Assembly: GCF_019649055.1 (NCBI RefSeq)
Contig: NW_026570281.1
Location: 124,001 to 188,000 of the forward strand
Source of the DNA: Paramacrobiotus metropolitanus
Taxonomy: Eukaryota > Tardigrada > Eutardigrada > Parachela > Macrobiotidae
DNA length: 64,000 nt
Reading direction: 5' to 3'
Each line of letters begins with the position of its first letter. Position 1 is the first letter of the stretch. Under the pieces are notes generated by a model, which saw only the letters and a list, made by a program, of their open reading frames with translations, had not been told where the DNA came from and ran no database searches. The translations under genes were made by a program, and so were the position numbers. Positions 46,794 through 57,145 of the stretch are shown in pieces.

Positions 46794-47191
46794 TTAACCG
46801 GCAATATTGGCGGCCGCACATGCGCCACAAACAGAGATTGGCGGGCAGACGTTGGCGTTGATGGGCAACTGCACACCGGCACCGTTGCCCAGGTTGACCG
46901 GGATCAGGCTGGCCAAACCGCCACCACCGTTGTTGCCACCGGTGTTCACCTGGGTGTTTTGGTTGTTATTGTTCTGACACTGCGCCAGACCTGCATAGAT
47001 AGGGAAAGGTCACGATGAGCTGACAATTGTAATCAAGAAATGTTCTTACCGCAGAGGGATTTCTGTTCAGCGGTACAACTAGCAGTGCCACCTGTCAGCG
47101 GGGGCAGCGGCAGCGGCGGTAGTTGGCGAGCGAAGCGAAGGGCGTTGGCGGCCGAGCATGCCACAAGGAGAATCAAAACGGCAGTCTGCAT
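46794..47191 (-). CDS. Secreted CQNN-family protein, copy 14 (MQT subfamily)
   Basis: Exons 47191-47050 and 46990-46794; 59-nt phase-1 intron (GTAAGA...ATGCAG) with TGACCTTT on the sense strand (47012-47005). 112 aa: MQTAVLILLVACSAANA, LRFARQLPPLPLPPLTGGTA, SCTAEQKSLC (three residues longer than copies 3 and 13 through a PPL/PLP repeat). Exon 2 GLAQCQNNNNQNTQVNTGGN, LASLIPVNLGNGAGVQ, LPINANVCPPISVCGACAAANIAG. Signal peptide identical in sequence to copy 3. Confidence 0.85.
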
Positions 47192-47287
47192 TGTGACGTG
47201 TGAGGAAGGATTGCGATTTATTCAGTAAAAGATAAACCTTTTGGAGTCACTTGTTTATGAGTGGTTGTTTCGGACTGCTGAAGCCTG

Positions 47288-47295
47288 CTTATATA
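47288..47295 (-). promoter_or_regulatory. TATA box (TATATAAG)
   Basis: TATATAAG on the - strand about 97-104 bp before the ATG of copy 14. Confidence 0.65.
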
Positions 47296-48997
47296 CGACT
47301 GAAGTTTTATTTGGGTGATGTTTGTCTGGCCTAAAATTTTAGACAAAGTATGTAATTTCGGCTTGTGCAACGTAAGCGGCTGTCCTTGCAGTACGCAGGA
47401 TTACATATCGCTCTTTCTTAAAAATATTTGTTGTTGTCTTGTTGATGCGGTTGTGAGGCATACTATGGATGCCTGTGGCTGCTATTCTGCCGACTTTCGG
47501 CCGACTGCTACTTGGTAAATATTAACCAGCCACAGACCAACTTACCAGCAATGCTCAATTAGCACAACAAAACATGTTGCTCTATTCCGTATACTGGAAT
47601 AATATTATGTTGTACGAGTGATAGACATACATACATAATATAGGTGATTTCATTCATCACTGCATGAATCCCGTACGAAAGTGATGCGGAAAAACTATGC
47701 TGATTTGGTCATCTTTCTGTATATTTCCAATTAACTTCGCGCAAATCCGACTGTTGAAATTATGTAGTTAGTTGGTTGTCTCTAAATCGTATGCCAGGTA
47801 TGCGCTATCTTACGGAAATTTAGACGCTTGCGCACATTTTAGTACCACTTTGCAGAACGACTACTTTTTCGATTGAGCTAGCACGAAATCCGATCGACAT
47901 CAACCACTGGATTTCTGACCAGCAGGGCTTTTAACTGAAGTAGAAAAAAATAATAGCAGAGATTTTTAAAAATTCGTTAGATTGAGAAATCGTGCAGAAT
48001 AGAAGAAGCCAAAATGCACGCGTTCGCATTCTGACCGCATCACTTTCGTATGGGAATGAGATTCTTTTCATTTACTAACCGATTGTATTCCGTCCTTCTG
48101 TTCCGTACCCAACATCGCTTATTATAATTTTGTCCATAAATAGTGCTCTAATTCCGTAATAAAACTAGCTGTACATCAACTGTACATGTACAACCACTCC
48201 AAGACAGTTTCACCTATATATCGAGGAAATACTTCCACGCCGACCGGAAATGAGTTTACTGCTGGTACTTGTTCAGAAAGTGCATCCCTTGCCGTGTTAC
48301 CTTGAAGTTCTTACAGGACAAGAGCCGCATAAGCAAATGCAGGAGAGAAAAAAAATTGCACTCAAAACAGCAGACTTTTCCTGAGATTTAATTGTTATGG
48401 ACAGGCAGCAAGCAGCAACGAGCAAATGGAGCAAAAGCTCATTACAGCAGCATGCCATTTATTTTCTGACATTACTGGCAACTACTGCAATTTGCTAAAC
48501 TGTGTGTTTTAAATTTTTGTGTTCAGATTCATTGACAGAAAAAAGATTAACAGAACCACATAAAACATGCTTTAAGGTGCTTAAAGTTTGCCGCCCATTC
48601 TTCTGCGATTATTTCTGTTTAACGCTTAACTTTTTGGTCTAGATCATTCTGCAAAAGTACGCCTAGTGATTTCGCCGCTCCTTTTCCACACTCATGTAAT
48701 TATTGAGAACACGTGCAAAGCTCATGCGTAACTGTGACTGTCAGCTAGAATTGACGGCATATAAACAACAATATGTATTCGTAATAATTATAAGGAAATC
48801 TGCAGTTCTGTCCTGAACATTCTTAATTTGATTCATTCATTGCAGAAAAGTCTGTTCATGAAGTGTTTTTGACCGACCTCGCATACGTTTTGCGGCTTCG
48901 TATTAATTCGTCCTAAACCTCCGTAATTACCGGCAGACTTCAACTTATTTTCATGGGTAGGTGCGATAGACTACAAACAGAAAAATAATATTATCGA

Positions 48998-49085
48998 GTC
49001 TACAAATGGGCTGAGTCTCAGTAATTGTCTTCTCTTTACTACAAATGGGCTGAGTCTCAGTAAAGAGAAGACAAGCGGGCTGAGT
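48998..49085. repeat. Local direct and inverted repeat
   Basis: TACAAATGGGCTGAGTCTCA occurs twice, 40 bases apart, and GTCTTCTCTTTA is followed by its exact complement TAAAGAGAAGAC, so the unit is both duplicated and folded back. Confidence 0.65.
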
Positions 49086-49384
49086 CATTCATTCATGCAT
49101 TATTTTACGCATCAAACGCATAAACGAGACAATCGAAAGAGTTCTGCGATTTCTTTTTGGTAGAAATGGACTAATACTGGCAAGCGGTTGAGCGCAAGTG
49201 TAAACATTTTTCAGTATTCCACTTTGAAAATTACTTTCTTTTGACTTAAGCTTCACATAAACACTCAACGTTTGTCCGAAAGACTGTTGTTTGAATTAGT
49301 GTGGGCTGACGAGATGAATTCATATTAATTCCTTACTCATGTCCTGCCAAACAAATACTGTTTCCCGAATTGCCCGGCAAAATA

Positions 49385-49851
49385 CCGTAATTATCGAATT
49401 TGCACCCCTGGGGTGCAAATAGTTCAAACGTCCTGGTGGAGGGGGACTTATTTCGGGGAGGGGCGTTATTTCGGGGGGTGGTACTATTTTTCAAAGAGCA
49501 TTTTTTGGAGGGGGCCGTTATTTTTTAAATAATTGCGCATCCTGTTCTGTTGATACTGAACGCAGTAGATACCGGTATTTGCCGTTTTACAACCTTACGA
49601 GCAGCATTCTGAAGCATCGCACAACATTATTTTTGTGACTGTTAACTGTTTATTCATTAAATCATAACAATTATTATGAAGCAGTCTGCGGTATATCTAT
49701 CATTTTGTGGCGCTAACCATTTAATAACGCCCCTGGGCGGTAAATTCGGGGGGAGGCGCTATTTTTCAAACGGCTTGTGGGAGGGGGGCTTACTACTTAC
49801 GATTTGCACCTCCCCCTTATTACGGGGGAGGTGCAAATTCGATAATTACGG
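49385..49851. mobile_element. MITE, family B
   Basis: About 467 bp with 22- to 24-bp terminal inverted repeats: CCGTAATTATCGAATTTGCACC at the left and its reverse complement at the right, flanked by TA on both sides. The interior has G-rich repeats of the form TTATTTCGGGG(A/G)GGGG and palindromes next to each end (CCCCTGGGGT, CTCCCCC..GGGGGAG). No transposase ORF. Confidence 0.75.
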
Positions 49852-50016
49852 TATCACCGTTTTGCCCGATAAGTAAGCGCATTTGTACGAGTACATAAGC
49901 GAGAACAGAAGTGCGGACTTCATACCTTCGACGAGTAAAACAGAAAAAAACCTTCACGTTCCAGTCGTGTCTCATTGGTTTATTGATTGTCATCCGAAAC
50001 ATACTTGAGCAGTAAA

Positions 50017-50628
50017 ATGCAGACGATTGCTACGATTCTGATGATCGCGTGTGCCAGCACCAACGCGCTGCGATTCCCTCGTCAGGCGGTTGCACCGGCT
50101 CGACCGGTTCCAAGTGTCCCGTCTCCAAGTGCCCCTCTCCCGAGTGTGCCAGCTCCAAATGTCCCCACCTCAGGTGTTCTCGTTCTTGCTCCGAGCATTC
50201 CCGCTCCCTGCCCCTGCCCCCAGCGCCCCTGTTCCTTTCCCGAGCGCTCCATCGCCGTCTTCCGGTCTGCCGGTTCCTGAATCGGTTGTGCCGGTCGCTC
50301 CGCCGCAAACTGGTGCCGGTGCTATCTGTACCGCAGAACAAAAGGCGCAGTGCGGTGAAGAAGCGCACTGCTCGCTGACCTTTTAAATGCTCAGCTCGAA
50401 TTGCAGGTTTAACGTGCTCGTGTTGCAGGTTTGGTGTAGTGCCAGAATAATGGCAACACCAATACACAAGTCTTGCAACAAGCCGGCAACTTGGGGGGAG
50501 GATCCCTCATCAGCGACATTCCCTTAAACCTGCTGAATGGCGCAGGATTTCAGGTGGCCATCAACGCCAACGTCTGCCCCCCGGTATCCGCCTGCAATGC
50601 CTGCGCCGCTGCAAATATTCTAGGCTAA
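50017..50628 (+). pseudogene. Broken CQNN-family copy with Pro/Ser/Val-rich linker
   Basis: Exon 1 from ATG 50017 to 50354 and exon 2 50429-50628, phase-1 sites intact (GTGAAG...TTGCAG). It starts MQTIATILMIACASTNA, LRFPRQAVAPARPVPSVP; the linker is a repetitive P-S-[VA]-P series. The reading frame changes within the linker (between about 50190 and 50240): the start is in one frame, the conserved GAICTAEQKAQC in another. Exon 2 then has an in-frame TAG where sisters have CAG (GLV-stop-CQNNGNTNTQV), with the rest intact to NANVCPPVSACNACAAANIL. The intron still carries TGACCTTT (50376-50383). Two separate lesions argue for a young pseudogene rather than one sequencing error. Confidence 0.7.
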
Positions 50629-53600
50629 TTAAGACGCCGGAATGGTGCAATCCGACCAGCACTAATGCTTTTGTTTGGAGGAGTTTTTGGAAATGTTTAA
50701 TATTTAATTGTTGAAGCGGTACAAATGTTAGACTGGGCTCTAGAGAATTTAAAGTTTTATTATGTTGCATTAAGGCTGTGTCCTCGCACCATACAAAAAT
50801 TATAGAGTATGTTTGCATGAAAATCATTAAAATTGATCTTTTCACTTGCCAATTTTGCTTTACATATTATACGCGTTGTGAGTCGGGACTACAATATGTA
50901 AGTGTAAGGACTTTTCAATGTACATAGAATGCCCGCGGTTCCACCTTGTATTACTTATTTGATGGCTATTGCCTAATAAACGGTTATTGTAAGGTTTGGC
51001 GTTTGTGCCCGGTATGCCAGCGCAGGCAATTGCCTAGTACTGCATGTATTTATTACTTGTGCCTCTTAGATGCCGCGGAAAGCTGCTTTTCCTGGGTAAA
51101 CGGTATGTGCCTATGTTTCACTTCCCGAATTCGAATTTCAAGCGTTTTTTTTAAATTTGGAGTTCGAATGGTGTGGCGCATGCGGAGATCCGAATAGCTG
51201 ATTTTTGTTAAGGGTCATTAATTCGTATAGCAACAACAGTCACGAGAACGCAAGAAACATATCGAATATCATGTGGATGACTTGATGGTCTATTTGTTTT
51301 CCTGTGGTATTTGTGCTGAAATACTTCCCAGACCCGTCAAAAATTAAATGTTTGGTGGAACTAAAAGATATAATTGTTGTACTAGCGAAACTGAAAGACG
51401 TTGCACTATGCTTGTCCGACCCCACACTGCCGTTCACGACACAATCGGTAAGAGCACTCTTGTATCTCAAACTGCTACGGAAGGTTGCAGATGGTAAAGT
51501 TGACCTTTGAAAATGACGAAGAAGAAGTCCGGAATCAGGAATCCCTGCTGCAAACACGAGAAATATGCACGAAGAGTATACGTTACCTGTCCTGACGCTA
51601 GATGTAAGCAGAAGCGTATGACAAATCCATCAACCTGGCGCTACAGGGCACGAAGATGAAGAAAGAGACCGAAAGGTCAAGAGATGCAAGCGGGAGCTAA
51701 AGGTCACCTATTACGCTGCGAGACTACCTGACTGAGAGTAGTGCAGTGAAGTGTAGGAGTACCACTGACGATAAGTGAAAGGTGACCCAGAGGTCAGATA
51801 GCTGACCCACACTGCGAAAGAGACCAGAGCAAAACCGTGAAGTTACTGTAGCCGCTAGACCAACTTGCACCACTTTCAGATCCACCCGCTGCCTTCACCC
51901 TGCCGGGTATTTAGCACGAGACACCCTCCCACCGGGCAGCGCCCACGTTGCCTTTTACATTTTAATGCTTTGAAGCCAGCCAAACTGTAAAATCTCTGCC
52001 CCTGCCAGGGGCACCCCAAAAACCAAAACAAACCTGAGTTTACACTTAAATGAAACTATATCAGCGCTCTAAATTTGTCGTTTCTTTTAATTTGTGTTGC
52101 CAATAAGTAAAATAAAAATTTAGTTTCTTCTAGAACATCGCCAAGGAGAATGGCTCGAAATTACAAGCAAACTACCAGATATTTTCGCAGCCAGCAAAGT
52201 GTGTATATTAGAATTGAATTTTTGCGTACACCAGACTCTGTGGTGCAAGTTCGTTTAGCGGCTACAGTAATCACAGCGAGAACAAGTCTCTGTTTTGTTG
52301 GGATTACAACTCTTGGTGTTACATTGGGCGCCGCTGCGCTTATATAGACTCTCGACATACGCAGATGCCTCACATATCGTACAACTCGTATTGAAGAACA
52401 AAAGGGATTTCGAAACTAGCCACTGAACTACAAGAAATTAACACGTGGACTAATGAGAACAAGAGGCCAACTCGTACATGAGAACAATTGGTAGAGCTAC
52501 GTCAGGGAACACTCGGTCACCTCAAAATGAACAGTCGCGGTCAAAGTTCTCTGCTGGGGATTTCTGAGAAGGCACGACTCGAACACGGGGTCATGACTCG
52601 AGAAGCCGAAATAGTAAATCGTAGAGAAGGGGCAGTAGAAGTATTAAAATAGTACGATGTGTACGGTGGTACACCAGTACACATCATAATAATCATTTTA
52701 ATCATCGGCCTACTTGTCATTCGATAGCAGCGAGTCTTTAGAACAGCCAGCAAAAATCGGGTTAGAGAAAAATACTACCAGCTTTATGAAAATTTCAAGC
52801 ATTTGACATGCAGAATCTACGGGATTATGAAAAGATAGAAAGGATAACCGCGGGACTCTGCCAGTACTGTAATAATACGATGCACATGTTACGAGTATTA
52901 CTGGCTACCTAACCATGTGTCATGTAGCCGTGGGCTTGCGTCCAGAGTGGGACTTTACATGTAAACTACTGATTTGCTACCTCGTTGATCGCGTGGATGA
53001 TCGTGAAATAGTGAAAATTACGTTTTACTTATGATAGTTGAAAGCGTGCTTCAGTCTGAAGGTCATGTGTTTCCATTAATGTTGCTGAATAAGCTGAGTA
53101 CAGAGTAGTTTCATTTGCCAAGAACGCATTGGAAGCATTCACTTTGAATAGCAGTGAGGGGAAAACAAAATATTATAATAATAATTATGTTTGCCTTACA
53201 TCAGTTTTGATAGGTTGTTATATCAAAACTAAAACGCATGCACGAGTTTAATTTACAACCATGAACACGCATTTCAGCGAAATAAGTCCGGATCAAAATA
53301 TAATAATTATCAGATGAACAAAACGAGGATTATCCCCTTAGTACCGGCATTACGTCAAGACGCTTTTCATACTAGAGCAGTAGTTCTTTTACCAGCCGCA
53401 ATGGTTATGAATCTTTTTTTATTAAATCCTGTCATTACAAAAAACTATATTTGAATTTTGAAGTACTGCACGAGTAGCAATGCACGTAAACATGCTACCG
53501 TACAGTAATGTACGTACATCAAAAATGACAATAATAGCTTGCTAAAATGAGTTAGGCGAAGTTATCAGCTGATGAAGAGGCGGCGAGTGTTTACGAATCC

Positions 53601-53645
53601 GCTGAATGGGTCACAATGGCCGTATTAGCTGGCATCCTAATGCGT
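50629..53645. other. Intergenic, 3.0 kb
   Basis: Holds a cluster of AGGTCA half-sites (51501-51800), MITE copy 3 (51846-52267) and no gene I can support. Confidence 0.45.
51846..52267. mobile_element. Palindromic MITE, family A, copy 3
   Basis: 422 bp between TA dinucleotides. Left end CTGTAGCCGCTAGACCAACT then TTGCACCACTTTCAGATCC; right end CACCAGACTCTGTGGTGCAA then TTTAGCGGCTACAG. The two subterminal blocks match the right and left arms of copy 2, i.e. copy 3 is in the opposite orientation and has a longer centre. A 65-codon ORF crossing its right end is not a gene. Confidence 0.8.
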
Positions 53646-54725
53646 TTACGCTTCCCCATCATCGAATAAAGGGCCCACTTCGTACACGTCCTTCTTGAAA
53701 CGGGGCAGCACAAATTTCGGTTGATGGAAGTCGCGTGTCATCGTGGAAAGCATTTCCTGGAATATCTGCTTCTGTGTGGGGATGCGCGGCCGCGCCGGGA
53801 TTGGCCGCGTACGGGGAATCGGATAGCCTTGACCTTGCCGCGGAAGGTGCATGCGCATGGCTTTTCGTAGCGCAACCAGTGGACTGCTGCCGATGCCTGT
53901 GTTCAACATCAATTATATCAACTGGCGTTTGCGGATTTTGGTCTGATTGCTCAAAACAAATTGCTGATTAACATTGCAGTATCTAATTCCCAGCTTCAAA
54001 ATTCGGCCGGATGCCCCATTAACGTATATACAGATATATATACCGCCGGCTATCCTAGACGTTGCTTAGACATCTCTAACATCGGCGTATCATCGTAATA
54101 TTACCGATTACAGCGATCTAAAATTACCGATTACAGCGACCAGCGGGCCAACTGATCTAAAATCTGCAAATTTAACGCTTCTGAGTAATTTTACCAATCG
54201 AGCAAAATGTCTTTCGTAAATTTCGAGACAAAGCTCAATTTTGGTTTTGCATCAAATCCTTATCTGTGAAGCATTGACAATCACCTGTAACACAGTATGT
54301 CAAACCGTAACTGGACTACAAAAGGTCGCGAAACCTAACCAGTCTAATGCATCTTTGAATTAAGTAAAGCCAGTTATGACATTTACGAAAACTGTCAAGA
54401 ATACACAACCCTTGCATGACGGCGCAAATTCAGGTAGTCTAATACCGAAATTTTTTTTATTTTTCATGACCTTTATGAGATCTACTTAACCTGGTTGGCT
54501 TCATGTGGCTAAAAAATCAAGCGATTGTTGGTTCTACGGATTGGATAACAAATTTGATACCAACATGATGCAACATCTAGTGCATTACAGAACTGCCATC
54601 GACTTACTTTCAAAGCGCTGCGCCGAAACGAAAACTTTGCGTGGTGAAGCCGGCATGACTGAACATGATCCAAGAACAATCCACAACGTGCATAGAATAA
54701 CCAACGGAACGACAATCCGTGCCAT
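53646..54725 (-). CDS. Secreted precursor-like small protein
   Basis: Not recognised. Exons 54725-54608 and 53896-53646, phase-1 intron (GTAAGT...AACACAG), 122 aa. Residues 1-22 (MARIVVPLVILCTLWIVLGS) are a strong signal peptide. The mature part is basic and Pro/Arg-rich: SIGSSPLVALRKAMRMHLPR, GYPIPRTRPIPARPRIPTQK, then IFQEMLSTMTRDFHQPKFVL, PRFKK and an acidic end DVYEVGPLFDDGEA. One Lys-Lys pair after PRF could be processed; there is no Gly for amidation and only the Cys of the signal region. It resembles a peptide-hormone precursor or a basic secreted protein; the exons join in phase, and the acceptor has a fair pyrimidine context. Confidence 0.55.
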
Positions 54726-57145
54726 TTTGCCAGCCAAGAGATGGGTAAAGAACAGCGTGCGACAGAAGTGAATCCGGTGGGAAATAAAGAATTCCGGCTT
54801 TAAAAGTCCAGGAAAGGCCAATCTCAGAGCCACCGCCAATCAGGGTTCGGAGAATAATTATCCACCGCTATGATTTATAATGATAAACCCGAGCAGATTT
54901 AATCAATGTCGATTGTGTCCTTTCCTTTCGCTGCTGTGCCGGGGCGTGTATTGGTAAAAACGAAGGTACAGTAAGTCTGATGAAGCCGCTATGTCAAAGA
55001 ACATGTAATCAGCAGCTATATTTGATTCGCATGACTTTATGTACTCCAGTAATATGTCATATGTAGAGCAATAGGCACGCCTGCCGTCAGCGGATGTCCT
55101 GCCCGTTTAAATAGTTGTTTTGTCCCGCGCTATGGTAAATTAGATTGTGGAAAAAATCACCTATCCGCGTCAGAGTGCTAATGCGGTTAGATGAAGTTAG
55201 GCGCTGATCGATGCCGGTATGAATGATAACGGTTGTGGATAGATCCTGTTGAGGAGGCAAATTAAAAGGGACATCCACCGGTGCGACGACAAGGCATGCC
55301 GGGCCGCGTGTTTGCTCACCCATCAAGTGCAGCGAAAAACATGATTAAGTTGTTAAATGACGGCGGAACAGTTTTAGCCGCTGCTTGCAAAACACTTGAC
55401 ACTGTGCATTGTTTGCGTCTATACGGCAAAATAGTTGTTGAAACCACATGAAAGTCGTTATTTGCTGTTTGCTATAGGTCACTGGAAATGCGTATTTGTA
55501 AGTAGCTATCGATGTCGTGTTATCTGGAAGTATTTTTCCCGGCTCATTTTGGCCCAATGAAATATTATTATTTTTATCAATCTCATCTTTCACCGCATTT
55601 CAATTTTACTTTGCATTGACGAACCGGTGTAAATATGCAATGTAGACCGTGCTCGCAGTGACGCCTAAAACAGAAATAGTAAGTAGCAAGCCAATGATTT
55701 TCCCGCTAAATAACACGTTTAAAAGTGAGCGGTAATCAGTTAATGAATCATTAGCTGCATTGTAATTTCGTGCATCTGGTAGAAGAACGCTCTCTTTCTC
55801 CGGTTGTTAGTGGAATTTGGAAACGCCATCTCAGACAACCTCTGATATGTCAGTACACTGAAACCAAGTACGAATGACCCATTGTCGTTCTGTGTTCTGC
55901 TTACGCTTCGACTGTCAACGCAGGCTTTACGCAGCAAGTCGCAAATAGCGCAGCGTGCCGCAGCGTATCTTACGGATCTGGCGGGCCCTTCTGTTTTCAT
56001 TTCGTTAAAAGTCAAGCTTGGAAAGACTCTTGTACGGCGTCTAGAGTAAGCGGAAAAGCCGCTACAAGTACCAGATCGCACTATAACAGCTGTTATGCCT
56101 TTTGGCTGTTGACATTCTTTCACGTCCATGTCGCTGCAAAAATAGACACGAGCAGCTTCATAAAGAATGAAGACTTGAAAAAGAAAAGGCTTTAATTTCT
56201 AGAATTTGTCAATTTTTCCGCGATGTGCATGCCCAAGGGCCGTGCGAGAAACGTGCCACTCACACTATGATCGTTGGTTAAATAAGCCGTTTCAAGCAAA
56301 ACTACATAACATGCGAAGGCTGTGAAATCCTTGTACAATTGAATACAAACCCGCTTAATCGAAAGATTCTACTTTGAGAAGAGATTTTAGGGATTCCGTT
56401 AGTTCACATCTAAAAAAACATCAAACAGTCTTCGAGCGAATTCCAGATGCATTGTTCACGATCATAAGGCGTTTTGCTCAGATTTGGCGGTCAAGCGCAC
56501 TGGCAGTACAGGGTATTTATGTGCTGGCAGCATATCAGTGGCCTATGAGCCGGCCGGCTCCGGTGAAGTTGCAAGCTTTGCATGCAAAAGCGGAACCGAA
56601 TTTTCAGCGACTAATGGTAAGCGGAGATTTCCGTTCGTGCACGAATTACGTGAAAGCGACGGTAAAGTGTCGGACTGCTGCCTTGAAATACCAATCAAAT
56701 AGGAGGAGTTAACCAACGCAAAATTTTGAGGAAAATCCTGATGGAAACATTTTCTCTCGAAACTGCTAAAAAATGAGCAATATGCGCCTCGAGACTCGAG
56801 GATAATTTTCACTATGTTATTATGGTCATAGCAAAACCTGGTTTTGCACCAGTTATACGCGGATTTTACAAAAGCATTTATTAAACGCATTTGATTTTAA
56901 AGTAGAAGCTATTGTATACCAACCTCTTGTTGCGAGAAATGATTTACGATCAGATTAGTTTAGTTGAAGTACAACATTTTTATTGAAGTCTCCAGTTGTT
57001 CGCATTTCTTCCTGCTTTTTTGAAATAAAGCAACATTTGGCCTGTTAATTTGTTCAACGCATGCAGAATAATTGACTTGAATATTTTTTCTGTTTGTATT
57101 GGAAGTTTACTGGTGACTGGTGTTAAGAAGATTATTGTTGAAATA
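54726..57145. other. Region with unresolved possible exons
   Basis: Several stretches read well as protein between plausible splice sites but I cannot join them. On the - strand: from an acceptor at about 56133 down to 55740 (MDVKECQQPKGITAVIVRSG..., Cys-containing), and 55326-55087. On the + strand: 55924-56046 and 56471-56702 (SISVAYEPAGSGEVASFACK...). At most one strand is likely real in each place. Confidence 0.25.

Larger units (their letters stand above)
47192..50016. other. Intergenic, 2.8 kb, with repeats
   Basis: Contains the direct/inverted repeat at 48998-49085 and the MITE at 49385-49851. No gene supported; a 44-codon ORF at about 48250 starting MSLLLVLVQ is too short to call. 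Confidence 0.45.

Noticed and set aside
50030-50467. 145-aa ORF on the - strand over the pseudogene
   Set aside because: Arg/Glu-rich antisense reading of the Pro/Ser repeat.
52150-52347. 65-codon + ORF
   Set aside because: Runs across the end of MITE copy 3.
52570-52650. tRNA-like B-box (GTTCGAGTC on the - strand)
   Set aside because: No A-box or cloverleaf could be fitted; no tRNA or rRNA gene was recognised in the window.
55740-56702. Candidate exons on both strands
   Set aside because: Several frames look equally protein-like and no consistent gene model joins them; mentioned only as an unresolved region.
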